This document shows positions 51,873 to 64,000 of a DNA stretch of 64,000 nt, in pieces. Origin of the DNA: Hypomesus transpacificus (lineage: Eukaryota; Chordata; Actinopteri; Osmeriformes; Osmeridae); the NCBI RefSeq assembly GCF_021917145.1, contig NW_025813737.1, forward strand, positions 248,001-312,000, given 5' to 3'. Positions within the stretch are counted from its first letter, which is position 1. The number at the start of each line of letters is the position of its first letter. The notes below the pieces were generated by a model that had not been told where the DNA came from, did no database searches, and worked only from the letters and a program-made list of their open reading frames with translations. The position numbers and the translations under genes were made by a program.

Positions 51873-54442
51873 GCAAGGTGAGAGAAACCCAGAAGGCATC
51901 TGTAAAAGAAAAAGTGAACAAATTAGGGTGGATGTAGTGCCGTAATGGACCTGTGAAGGAAAAAGTATACAGATCAAGGTGGATGCAGCGCAGCAGTGGA
52001 TCTGTGAAAGAAAAGAAAGGTATGGATCAAACACAGTAAAGAGGCCAGAGAAAGCCGTAGACACCGAAATCACAGGCAAGGTCAGAAGGGGTTGAGGTTA
52101 GAGCAGAGGGGGGACTTAGGGTTAGATAAGAAAAAGGAGGGGTTGAGGTCAGGGTAAAGACAGAGGGACAGTAGAAGAGAAGACCCAGAGTCTAGACTTA
52201 AGTTTAGGTAAGAGCAGGGAGAGCAGAGTAGGAGGAGTGGACAGATAAAGAGATCAAGGAAGGAGCCAAGTGAGAGAGGAAGACCCAAGACAAGCACACA
52301 AGTGAAAGGAAAACAAACACAACACCGTCCACGTGAGAAACCTAGGAAAAAAGAAAACGTGTGTGATAATCAGTATGGGATGTGGGTGGACAGGAGAGAC
52401 GAGCTCCACAGCATGAGCGTGGAGGTGTGATGGATGGACTCACAGATGGCCCCAGGTGAAGGAACGTCGAGGAGAGAATCCAGGCCACGTAGGGGAGGAA
52501 GCGTCGATGGGAGGCCAGCCTTGTCCAGAGCTTTGAGAGCGCTGGCAGAATCCAAAGAGAGCAGGTCTACTACCCAGAGGTCAAAGGTCAGAGGCTCCCA
52601 AAGGTCAGCACCGCACGCACGCCAAGTCCTCCAGACACAACAGCCACCTACGGTGCAGGGTGTTTAAGGGTCACGTCCGATATTCCCCCAGCCTGGCAAA
52701 GGGTCACAAACTGATCTTCCCCCGCGCACACACACCACCCATACAAACAGAAGTGCCCGGTCAAAACCGCCACCCAGGCCCCAGCGATAGGCTAGATACT
52801 AAGGTCACATCCGATATTCCCGAGCACCATTACCTTTTTCAGCCATACCCCAGTGACGGCAGACCAAGGCTCCTGCAGCAAGCCAGAGGCCCCACAGGAG
52901 GCCCGAGCATCCGGGGTGAAAACGTAGCCGCAGAACGTGACCTCCCAGAGCCAAAGGCCAGAGACGGTCAGAGAGCAGAAACTGTCCAGTGGATGGTGCC
53001 ATAGAGAGTCGGTGGAGCAGCTCAGCTTGTGTAGTTTGACCCAGTGGGGACACGTCCTCCCGGGTCCAAGGAAGGACGGCGGGCAGATGAACCAGAGCTG
53101 CGAGCAGGTTCAGCCTGGGGTTGAAGAAAAGCGCAGTGCAACACAGACGCAGGACCCGCCATGGTAGAGGTGAATACAATTCTGTAGGGATGCGGTCAGA
53201 CTACCATCAACAGGTCTCCCGATGACAGAGTACAACTGGTTCCACACTACGCCGATCGCCGCCCTGAGAGGTCCTCCCCCTGCGTACTGCTATTTAGCCC
53301 ATTCGTCGATACCATAGCAGACAGACACCCCCGTCTAGAACAGACGTTTGCGGAGTGAATGCGGAGGACGTCAGGGACAGTTTGTCGATTGAGGCCTAGA
53401 TAGGAAGAGGGGCCAGATGCGTAGTGAAACGCATCAATGACGGTATGTTTTGCCCACGACAGGAAGTGCTGTCTCCCTCCCAGAAGTCTCGTCATCGGCA
53501 CAGAGTGGCTCGGTGATGTCCTGCCCCGGGGTAGGCATGGCACCGGGGGGAGCGTGGCCTCGTTCACACCCATGGATCCAGAGAAGGCCGTCTGGGGGCG
53601 GGGTAAGGACACGTCCACGGCCGGTCCAGTAGACACAGGAAAGCTGGGCCCGACACTCCATGATGTGACGAGGCCGGTTCCGACTGCGAGCGTGAGCCCC
53701 GTGCCGTCACTAGAAGACGGGAGAGGCCGAGAGGAGCGGAGAGGCCAGAGGTCAAAGGTCAAATGGAGTGCCCAGCAGGTTGGCCCCCTGTTTAGGAGGG
53801 CCTTCTTCTGCGGGGGCGTGTTATAGGTGGGGGTAAGGCTATAGCAGGGTGGCCTCCCGACAGTCAGTGGTGCAGAGAACCTCTCTGTTCTTCAGCCAGA
53901 GAGCGGCGTGAGGAGAGGAGCCCCCCACAGCTCTAAACTGGGCCACAGCTAAAATACGTGTTGTGCGTTAGGGCGTGCGAGGCCCGTCCCCTTGGGACTA
54001 TAGCCGTGTACCCCGTAGAGACGTTTCGTTGGCCCGCCCGCTGGGTCTCCAATATAACCGCGAGGATATGGCAGGATGAAATGAAAGGCCGTGAGTTGTC
54101 ACGTGCAGTTACGCCATTTCAACACCGTTTCCCTCGCTGAGTCGACCCCATTGTGGGCCAGTCCCCCTCCAAGGTAGTAGGACGACAATCTTCTTTGCCT
54201 GCATGCTAATGCGAGACAGTAACAACACTCACAGTCCGTGTCCAGCCCAGGGAGAACCGCAGCGCACTCGAGGGGGAAGCGTCCATCTTCCAGACTGCGC
54301 TGTGTTGCACGTGGGGACTGAGCGCCCGTGGAGAGAGGTGGGGCTCACGCAACAAGGAATCCGACATTCCCCTGAGGGGCAATCCGGTGGCCCCCCAATG
54401 AGGCCTCAAGGCATGGCTCTACATACGCAGGCAGGGTTAGGG
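50517..54442. repeat. TAR-B tandem array, unit 2 (3926 bp)
   Basis: Practically identical to unit 1, with the same junction hexamer TTAGGG. Confidence 0.93.
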
Positions 54443-55762
54443 AGCAGTTTCTGAAGACCCCCACGCCAAGCAGTTCAGTACTTCGACCCGCATAGGCTAG
54501 GGGTAAATGCACAAGTATCCTAGACCCATGTAGATCATCCATCAGAGGGGGTAGGGGAATGGACCCCCTCCAGGACCCCAAAGGAGTCCCAGGCCTGTAG
54601 ACCTTGTCACGCTTGCTACCCGAGGTAAATAAATGCCTAAGCACTAAGAGGACGTGAGCAACCGACGGGTACATGGATAACCCACCCCCGTATCCACTTA
54701 CGGACGTGTGCAAACCACCAGGTCTAAGCAGGAGCATGCTCTGAAGTCTTCCGTCCCCACAAGTAAGGTAACCCCCGAGGAGGAGAGGTAGGAGACCTCT
54801 GGTGTCAAGATTCACGCGTGGGTAGCAGAGGTGACCGGTAACCGTAGCACATGCTACATCCGAGTGAAGACACTGGGGGCTCCTCACACCCAATCCTAAG
54901 CGCGGAGCGCATCGGCGCGAAGCGCCGATTGCGCGGAGCCAAAGGTGTCCCAGCGGCAACGGTGATTCTGCGAAGTCCAAACAGGGTCCTCTTGAAGAGT
55001 AGTGGCACTGTCGTGAGTGAATGGATGCACATGAGTGTGTGAGTGCGTGCTATACCTGTGCCCAGAAGCCAAGTCAATCTGAAAGTCTAAAAAAGGCCTG
55101 CCTGAAAAAGAGAGAATAACCTATACCAAAACCAGGGCGTGTTTGAAGAGTAGAAGACATCTGCACCTCATGTGCACCTGGGGAGAGAGCGGGTTAGTGG
55201 ACAGGACACACGAGTGCCGTGAAAGCAAAATGGGGGTGCTCAGAAGAAGAGCACCGCAGGTGTACATGAGTACAGGAAGGACAGGGCCTGTGAGAAGGGA
55301 AAAAGAGACAATGCGTGTGGATGTGGAGATGTGTGTGTGCGAGCGAGAGGAGAGTGTGAGAGTGTGTAGTAGGCAGAGCAAGAGAGGGGGCTCCTCGGAG
55401 CCAAAGCAAGGTTGTAGTCAAGAACGCAGAACTCCACTCCCCGGGCGGTGCCTCCTGCAGGCCCATGCCAGAACATTAAACAGGGATATGTGAGGTCCTA
55501 ACCGGCCACGACTGCAGTTTCGCTCTCCTAAGAGCTCATCAGGTGACAAAGTTATGAAATTAAACCCCCAACGCAGGACAAGGGCCGTTCCTAGGACTAT
55601 GGACTATCAAGAACTCAGGGGTGACGACCACAAAAAGGGGGGTGTTCGTACCCCCTGTGTCCGTGGGCGCCCACCAGAATCGGTCATCTCAATTAATCAG
55701 CTAGGGAAAAGAGGATAGAGGAGAGAGAGAGAGAATGCACAGAGTAGCAAAATGTATGGACA

Positions 55763-55800
<38 letters not shown>

Positions 55801-58370
55801 GCAAGGTGAGAGAAACCCAGAAGGCATCTGTAAAAGAAAAAGTGAACAAATTAGGGTGGATGTAGTGCCGTAATGGACCTGTGAAGGAAAAAGTATACAG
55901 ATCAAGGTGGATGCAGCGCAGCAGTGGATCTGTGAAAGAAAAGAAAGGTATGGATCAAACACAGTAAAGAGGCCAGAGAAAGCCGTAGACACCGAAATCA
56001 CAGGCAAGGTCAGAAGGGGTTGAGGTTAGAGCAGAGGGGGGACTTAGGGTTAGATAAGAAAAAGGAGGGGTTGAGGTCAGGGTAAAGACAGAGGGACAGT
56101 AGAAGAGAAGACCCAGAGTCTAGACTTAAGTTTAGGTAAGAGCAGGGAGAGCAGAGTAGGAGGAGTGGACAGATAAAGAGATCAAGGAAGGAGCCAAGTG
56201 AGAGAGGAAGACCCAAGACAAGCACACAAGTGAAAGGAAAACAAACACAACACCGTCCACGTGAGAAACCTAGGAAAAAAGAAAACGTGTGTGATAATCA
56301 GTATGGGATGTGGGTGGACAGGAGAGACGAGCTCCACAGCATGAGCGTGGAGGTGTGATGGATGGACTCACAGATGGCCCCAGGTGAAGGAACGTCGAGG
56401 AGAGAATCCAGGCCACGTAGGGGAGGAAGCGTCGATGGGAGGCCAGCCTTGTCCAGAGCTTTGAGAGCGCTGGCAGAATCCAAAGAGAGCAGGTCTACTA
56501 CCCAGAGGTCAAAGGTCAGAGGCTCCCAAAGGTCAGCACCGCACGCACGCCAAGTCCTCCAGACACAACAGCCACCTACGGTGCAGGGTGTTTAAGGGTC
56601 ACGTCCGATATTCCCCCAGCCTGGCAAAGGGTCACAAACTGATCTTCCCCCGCGCACACACACCACCCATACAAACAGAAGTGCCCGGTCAAAACCGCCA
56701 CCCAGGCCCCAGCGATAGGCTAGATACTAAGGTCACATCCGATATTCCCGAGCACCATTACCTTTTTCAGCCATACCCCAGTGACGGCAGACCAAGGCTC
56801 CTGCAGCAAGCCAGAGGCCCCACAGGAGGCCCGAGCATCCGGGGTGAAAACGTAGCCGCAGAACGTGACCTCCCAGAGCCAAAGGCCAGAGACGGTCAGA
56901 GAGCAGAAACTGTCCAGTGGATGGTGCCATAGAGAGTCGGTGGAGCAGCTCAGCTTGTGTAGTTTGACCCAGTGGGGACACGTCCTCCCGGGTCCAAGGA
57001 AGGACGGCGGGCAGATGAACCAGAGCTGCGAGCAGGTTCAGCCTGGGGTTGAAGAAAAGCGCAGTGCAACACAGACGCAGGACCCGCCATGGTAGAGGTG
57101 AATACAATTCTGTAGGGATGCGGTCAGACTACCATCAACAGGTCTCCCGATGACAGAGTACAACTGGTTCCACACTACGCCGATCGCCGCCCTGAGAGGT
57201 CCTCCCCCTGCGTACTGCTATTTAGCCCATTCGTCGATACCATAGCAGACAGACACCCCCGTCTAGAACAGACGTTTGCGGAGTGAATGCGGAGGACGTC
57301 AGGGACAGTTTGTCGATTGAGGCCTAGATAGGAAGAGGGGCCAGATGCGTAGTGAAACGCATCAATGACGGTATGTTTTGCCCACGACAGGAAGTGCTGT
57401 CTCCCTCCCAGAAGTCTCGTCATCGGCACAGAGTGGCTCGGTGATGTCCTGCCCCGGGGTAGGCATGGCACCGGGGGGAGCGTGGCCTCGTTCACACCCA
57501 TGGATCCAGAGAAGGCCGTCTGGGGGCGGGGTAAGGACACGTCCACGGCCGGTCCAGTAGACACAGGAAAGCTGGGCCCGACACTCCATGATGTGACGAG
57601 GCCGGTTCCGACTGCGAGCGTGAGCCCCGTGCCGTCACTAGAAGACGGGAGAGGCCGAGAGGAGCGGAGAGGCCAGAGGTCAAAGGTCAAATGGAGTGCC
57701 CAGCAGGTTGGCCCCCTGTTTAGGAGGGCCTTCTTCTGCGGGGGCGTGTTATAGGTGGGGGTAAGGCTATAGCAGGGTGGCCTCCCGACAGTCAGTGGTG
57801 CAGAGAACCTCTCTGTTCTTCAGCCAGAGAGCGGCGTGAGGAGAGGAGCCCCCCACAGCTCTAAACTGGGCCACAGCTAAAATACGTGTTGTGCGTTAGG
57901 GCGTGCGAGGCCCGTCCCCTTGGGACTATAGCCGTGTACCCCGTAGAGACGTTTCGTTGGCCCGCCCGCTGGGTCTCCAATATAACCGCGAGGATATGGC
58001 AGGATGAAATGAAAGGCCGTGAGTTGTCACGTGCAGTTACGCCATTTCAACACCGTTTCCCTCGCTGAGTCGACCCCATTGTGGGCCAGTCCCCCTCCAA
58101 GGTAGTAGGACGACAATCTTCTTTGCCTGCATGCTAATGCGAGACAGTAACAACACTCACAGTCCGTGTCCAGCCCAGGGAGAACCGCAGCGCACTCGAG
58201 GGGGAAGCGTCCATCTTCCAGACTGCGCTGTGTTGCACGTGGGGACTGAGCGCCCGTGGAGAGAGGTGGGGCTCACGCAACAAGGAATCCGACATTCCCC
58301 TGAGGGGCAATCCGGTGGCCCCCCAATGAGGCCTCAAGGCATGGCTCTACATACGCAGGCAGGGTTAGGG
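54443..58370. repeat. TAR-B tandem array, unit 3 (3928 bp)
   Basis: Differs from units 1 and 2 mainly by one more GT in the dinucleotide tract (about 55763). Confidence 0.93.
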
Positions 58371-59690
58371 AGCAGTTTCTGAAGACCCCCACGCCAAGCA
58401 GTTCAGTACTTCGACCCGCATAGGCTAGGGGTAAATGCACAAGTATCCTAGACCCATGTAGATCATCCATCAGAGGGGGTAGGGGAATGGACCCCCTCCA
58501 GGACCCCAAAGGAGTCCCAGGCCTGTAGACCTTGTCACGCTTGCTACCCGAGGTAAATAAATGCCTAAGCACTAAGAGGACGTGAGCAACCGACGGGTAC
58601 ATGGATAACCCACCCCCGTATCCACTTACGGACGTGTGCAAACCACCAGGTCTAAGCAGGAGCATGCTCTGAAGTCTTCCGTCCCCACAAGTAAGGTAAC
58701 CCCCGAGGAGGAGAGGTAGGAGACCTCTGGTGTCAAGATTCACGCGTGGGTAGCAGAGGTGACCGGTAACCGTAGCACATGCTACATCCGAGTGAAGACA
58801 CTGGGGGCTCCTCACACCCAATCCTAAGCGCGGAGCGCATCGGCGCGAAGCGCCGATTGCGCGGAGCCAAAGGTGTCCCAGCGGCAACGGTGATTCTGCG
58901 AAGTCCAAACAGGGTCCTCTTGAAGAGTAGTGGCACTGTCGTGAGTGAATGGATGCACATGAGTGTGTGAGTGCGTGCTATACCTGTGCCCAGAAGCCAA
59001 GTCAATCTGAAAGTCTAAAAAAGGCCTGCCTGAAAAAGAGAGAATAACCTATACCAAAACCAGGGCGTGTTTGAAGAGTAGAAGACATCTGCACCTCATG
59101 TGCACCTGGGGAGAGAGCGGGTTAGTGGACAGGACACACGAGTGCCGTGAAAGCAAAATGGGGGTGCTCAGAAGAAGAGCACCGCAGGTGTACATGAGTA
59201 CAGGAAGGACAGGGCCTGTGAGAAGGGAAAAAGAGACAATGCGTGTGGATGTGGAGATGTGTGTGTGCGAGCGAGAGGAGAGTGTGAGAGTGTGTAGTAG
59301 GCAGAGCAAGAGAGGGGGCTCCTCGGAGCCAAAGCAAGGTTGTAGTCAAGAACGCAGAACTCCACTCCCCGGGCGGTGCCTCCTGCAGGCCCATGCCAGA
59401 ACATTAAACAGGGATATGTGAGGTCCTAACCGGCCACGACTGCAGTTTCGCTCTCCTAAGAGCTCATCAGGTGACAAAGTTATGAAATTAAACCCCCAAC
59501 GCAGGACAAGGGCCGTTCCTAGGACTATGGACTATCAAGAACTCAGGGGTGACGACCACAAAAAGGGGGGTGTTCGTACCCCCTGTGTCCGTGGGCGCCC
59601 ACCAGAATCGGTCATCTCAATTAATCAGCTAGGGAAAAGAGGATAGAGGAGAGAGAGAGAGAATGCACAGAGTAGCAAAATGTATGGACA

Positions 59691-59728
<38 letters not shown>

Positions 59729-62298
59729 GCAAGGTGAGAGAAACCCAGAAGGCATCTGTAAAAGAAAAAGTGAACAAATTAGGGTGGATGTAGTGCCGTA
59801 ATGGACCTGTGAAGGAAAAAGTATACAGATCAAGGTGGATGCAGCGCAGCAGTGGATCTGTGAAAGAAAAGAAAGGTATGGATCAAACACAGTAAAGAGG
59901 CCAGAGAAAGCCGTAGACACCGAAATCACAGGCAAGGTCAGAAGGGGTTGAGGTTAGAGCAGAGGGGGGACTTAGGGTTAGATAAGAAAAAGGAGGGGTT
60001 GAGGTCAGGGTAAAGACAGAGGGACAGTAGAAGAGAAGACCCAGAGTCTAGACTTAAGTTTAGGTAAGAGCAGGGAGAGCAGAGTAGGAGGAGTGGACAG
60101 ATAAAGAGATCAAGGAAGGAGCCAAGTGAGAGAGGAAGACCCAAGACAAGCACACAAGTGAAAGGAAAACAAACACAACACCGTCCACGTGAGAAACCTA
60201 GGAAAAAAGAAAACGTGTGTGATAATCAGTATGGGATGTGGGTGGACAGGAGAGACGAGCTCCACAGCATGAGCGTGGAGGTGTGATGGATGGACTCACA
60301 GATGGCCCCAGGTGAAGGAACGTCGAGGAGAGAATCCAGGCCACGTAGGGGAGGAAGCGTCGATGGGAGGCCAGCCTTGTCCAGAGCTTTGAGAGCGCTG
60401 GCAGAATCCAAAGAGAGCAGGTCTACTACCCAGAGGTCAAAGGTCAGAGGCTCCCAAAGGTCAGCACCGCACGCACGCCAAGTCCTCCAGACACAACAGC
60501 CACCTACGGTGCAGGGTGTTTAAGGGTCACGTCCGATATTCCCCCAGCCTGGCAAAGGGTCACAAACTGATCTTCCCCCGCGCACACACACCACCCATAC
60601 AAACAGAAGTGCCCGGTCAAAACCGCCACCCAGGCCCCAGCGATAGGCTAGATACTAAGGTCACATCCGATATTCCCGAGCACCATTACCTTTTTCAGCC
60701 ATACCCCAGTGACGGCAGACCAAGGCTCCTGCAGCAAGCCAGAGGCCCCACAGGAGGCCCGAGCATCCGGGGTGAAAACGTAGCCGCAGAACGTGACCTC
60801 CCAGAGCCAAAGGCCAGAGACGGTCAGAGAGCAGAAACTGTCCAGTGGATGGTGCCATAGAGAGTCGGTGGAGCAGCTCAGCTTGTGTAGTTTGACCCAG
60901 TGGGGACACGTCCTCCCGGGTCCAAGGAAGGACGGCGGGCAGATGAACCAGAGCTGCGAGCAGGTTCAGCCTGGGGTTGAAGAAAAGCGCAGTGCAACAC
61001 AGACGCAGGACCCGCCATGGTAGAGGTGAATACAATTCTGTAGGGATGCGGTCAGACTACCATCAACAGGTCTCCCGATGACAGAGTACAACTGGTTCCA
61101 CACTACGCCGATCGCCGCCCTGAGAGGTCCTCCCCCTGCGTACTGCTATTTAGCCCATTCGTCGATACCATAGCAGACAGACACCCCCGTCTAGAACAGA
61201 CGTTTGCGGAGTGAATGCGGAGGACGTCAGGGACAGTTTGTCGATTGAGGCCTAGATAGGAAGAGGGGCCAGATGCGTAGTGAAACGCATCAATGACGGT
61301 ATGTTTTGCCCACGACAGGAAGTGCTGTCTCCCTCCCAGAAGTCTCGTCATCGGCACAGAGTGGCTCGGTGATGTCCTGCCCCGGGGTAGGCATGGCACC
61401 GGGGGGAGCGTGGCCTCGTTCACACCCATGGATCCAGAGAAGGCCGTCTGGGGGCGGGGTAAGGACACGTCCACGGCCGGTCCAGTAGACACAGGAAAGC
61501 TGGGCCCGACACTCCATGATGTGACGAGGCCGGTTCCGACTGCGAGCGTGAGCCCCGTGCCGTCACTAGAAGACGGGAGAGGCCGAGAGGAGCGGAGAGG
61601 CCAGAGGTCAAAGGTCAAATGGAGTGCCCAGCAGGTTGGCCCCCTGTTTAGGAGGGCCTTCTTCTGCGGGGGCGTGTTATGGGTGGGGGTAAGGCTATAG
61701 CAGGGTGGCCTCCCGACAGTCAGTGGTGCAGAGAACCTCTCTGTTCTTCAGCCAGAGAGCGGCGTGAGGAGAGGAGCCCCCCACAGCTCTAAACTGGGCC
61801 ACAGCTAAAATACGTGTTGTGCGTTAGGGCGTGCGAGGCCCGTCCCCTTGGGACTATAGCCGTGTACCCCGTAGAGACGTTTCGTTGGCCCGCCCGCTGG
61901 GTCTCCAATATAACCGCGAGGATATGGCAGGATGAAATGAAAGGCCGTGAGTTGTCACGTGCAGTTACGCCATTTCAACACCGTTTCCCTCGCTGAGTCG
62001 ACCCCATTGTGGGCCAGTCCCCCTCCAAGGTAGTAGGACGACAATCTTCTTTGCCTGCATGCTAATGCGAGACAGTAACAACACTCACAGTCCGTGTCCA
62101 GCCCAGGGAGAACCGCAGCGCACTCGAGGGGGAAGCGTCCATCTTCCAGACTGCGCTGTGTTGCACGTGGGGACTGAGCGCCCGTGGAGAGAGGTGGGGC
62201 TCACGCAACAAGGAATCCGACATTCCCCTGAGGGGCAATCCGGTGGCCCCCCAATGAGGCCTCAAGGCATGGCTCTACATACGCAGGCAGGGTTAGGG
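58371..62298. repeat. TAR-B tandem array, unit 4 (3928 bp)
   Basis: As unit 3, with one visible base change at 61681 (g instead of a). Confidence 0.93.
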
Positions 62299-63618
62299 AG
62301 CAGTTTCTGAAGACCCCCACGCCAAGCAGTTCAGTACTTCGACCCGCATAGGCTAGGGGTAAATGCACAAGTATCCTAGACCCATGTAGATCATCCATCA
62401 GAGGGGGTAGGGGAATGGACCCCCTCCAGGACCCCAAAGGAGTCCCAGGCCTGTAGACCTTGTCACGCTTGCTACCCGAGGTAAATAAATGCCTAAGCAC
62501 TAAGAGGACGTGAGCAACCGACGGGTACATGGATAACCCACCCCCGTATCCACTTACGGACGTGTGCAAACCACCAGGTCTAAGCAGGAGCATGCTCTGA
62601 AGTCTTCCGTCCCCACAAGTAAGGTAACCCCCGAGGAGGAGAGGTAGGAGACCTCTGGTGTCAAGATTCACGCGTGGGTAGCAGAGGTGACCGGTAACCG
62701 TAGCACATGCTACATCCGAGTGAAGACACTGGGGGCTCCTCACACCCAATCCTAAGCGCGGAGCGCATCGGCGCGAAGCGCCGATTGCGCGGAGCCAAAG
62801 GTGTCCCAGCGGCAACGGTGATTCTGCGAAGTCCAAACAGGGTCCTCTTGAAGAGTAGTGGCACTGTCGTGAGTGAATGGATGCACATGAGTGTGTGAGT
62901 GCGTGCTATACCTGTGCCCAGAAGCCAAGTCAATCTGAAAGTCTAAAAAAGGCCTGCCTGAAAAAGAGAGAATAACCTATACCAAAACCAGGGCGTGTTT
63001 GAAGAGTAGAAGACATCTGCACCTCATGTGCACCTGGGGAGAGAGCGGGTTAGTGGACAGGACACACGAGTGCCGTGAAAGCAAAATGGGGGTGCTCAGA
63101 AGAAGAGCACCGCAGGTGTACATGAGTACAGGAAGGACAGGGCCTGTGAGAAGGGAAAAAGAGACAATGCGTGTGGATGTGGAGATGTGTGTGTGCGAGC
63201 GAGAGGAGAGTGTGAGAGTGTGTAGTAGGCAGAGCAAGAGAGGGGGCTCCTCGGAGCCAAAGCAAGGTTGTAGTCAAGAACGCAGAACTCCACTCCCCGG
63301 GCGGTGCCTCCTGCAGGCCCATGCCAGAACATTAAACAGGGATATGTGAGGTCCTAACCGGCCACGACTGCAGTTTCGCTCTCCTAAGAGCTCATCAGGT
63401 GACAAAGTTATGAAATTAAACCCCCAACGCAGGACAAGGGCCGTTCCTAGGACTATGGACTATCAAGAACTCAGGGGTGACGACCACAAAAAGGGGGGTG
63501 TTCGTACCCCCTGTGTCCGTGGGCGCCCACCAGAATCGGTCATCTCAATTAATCAGCTAGGGAAAAGAGGATAGAGGAGAGAGAGAGAGAATGCACAGAG
63601 TAGCAAAATGTATGGACA

Positions 63619-63654
<36 letters not shown>

Positions 63655-63921
63655 GCAAGGTGAGAGAAACCCAGAAGGCATCTGTAAAAGAAAAAGTGAA
63701 CAAATTAGGGTGGATGTAGTGCCGTAATGGACCTGTGAAGGAAAAAGTATACAGATCAAGGTGGATGCAGCGCAGCAGTGGATCTGTGAAAGAAAAGAAA
63801 GGTATGGATCAAACACAGTAAAGAGGCCAGAGAAAGCCGTAGACACCGAAATCACAGGCAAGGTCAGAAGGGGTTGAGGTTAGAGCAGAGGGGGGACTTA
63901 GGGTTAGATAAGAAAAAGGAG
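62299..63921. repeat. TAR-B tandem array, unit 5, truncated
   Basis: First 1.62 kb of the unit, broken at AAAAAGGAGGGG where whole units continue TTGAGGTCAGGG; TTAGGG repeats follow at the break. Confidence 0.92.
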
Positions 63922-63960
63922 GGGTTAGGGTTAGGGTTAGGGTTAGGGTTAGGGTTAGGG
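63922..63960 (+). repeat. Interstitial telomeric tract (perfect)
   Basis: Six perfect TTAGGG units on the broken TAR-B unit. The window goes on with non-telomeric DNA, so this is not the chromosome end. Confidence 0.95.
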
Positions 63961-64000
63961 AAGGGGAATAACTAGGTAAAAAAATAATAATTTCACCCAG
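63961..64000. other. Start of the next block
   Basis: 40 bases, AT-rich, not matching any other block of the window as far as I can see. Confidence 0.4.

Noticed and set aside
63922-64000. True chromosome end at the right edge
   Set aside because: After six hexamers the sequence becomes AT-rich non-telomeric DNA, so the tract is internal.

Overview
This is eukaryotic, most likely teleost fish, subtelomeric DNA. The evidence is vertebrate-type nuclear tRNAs (Leu-UAG, Gly-UCC), spliced genes with GT-AG borders and AATAAA signals, vertebrate (TTAGGG)n tracts, Penelope-like retroelements (PLEs) of the vertebrate type, and almost no single-copy DNA. There are no bacterial features. The species is inferred, not read.

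Layout. 1-5709 is the proximal part: the 3' exons of a broken protein-coding gene of an unrecognised family (9-1756), a 602-bp tandem array carrying minus-strand tRNA-Leu(UAG) and tRNA-Gly(UCC) genes (2411-4228), and the 5' exon of another gene (4946-5627) with an in-frame stop. That gene is cut off by degenerate telomeric repeats at about 5710. Everything to the right is a stack of telomere-associated blocks separated by interstitial telomeric tracts. All tracts read TTAGGG on the + strand, so the chromosome end would lie to the right. The blocks, proximal to distal, are: TAR-A (5824-7377), TAR-B (7444-8880), an SGNH-hydrolase-only element (8962-11497), TAR-A (11552-12436), PLE copy 1 (12461-17673), a TAR-A mosaic (17707-21561), three head-to-tail units of a tyrosine-recombinase element (21562-37118, the third truncated), three TAR-A units (37182-41376), PLE copy 2 (41410-46526), and a tandem array of 3.93-kb TAR-B units (46591-63921, four whole and one truncated).

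The most interesting system is the PLE. Both copies lie antisense to the telomere G-strand, with their 3' ends against proximal TTAGGG repeats and their 5' ends followed by new TTAGGG repeats. This is the arrangement expected if the reverse transcriptase primes on a chromosome end. Each copy has an ORF1 with a proline-rich region and an SGNH/GDSL-type hydrolase domain, and an ORF2 with PLE reverse transcriptase plus GIY-YIG endonuclease. In both copies the ORFs overlap by 22-25 nt, and a U UUA AAC slippery heptamer sits in the ORF1 frame right before its stop, followed by a hairpin that shows compensatory changes. A programmed -1 frameshift making an ORF1-ORF2 fusion is therefore predicted. 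A long inverted repeat in the 3'UTR also covaries between copies.

The second system is the tyrosine-recombinase unit. It has a C2H2-like finger and a complete R-K-HxxR-H-Y catalytic set, is intact in all three copies, and joins head to tail through a TTAGGG hexamer. It carries three minisatellites (68, 142 and 103 bp) whose copy numbers differ between units. The non-coding TARs look like passengers of the same end-addition and telomere-recombination processes, in the manner of yeast Y' elements.
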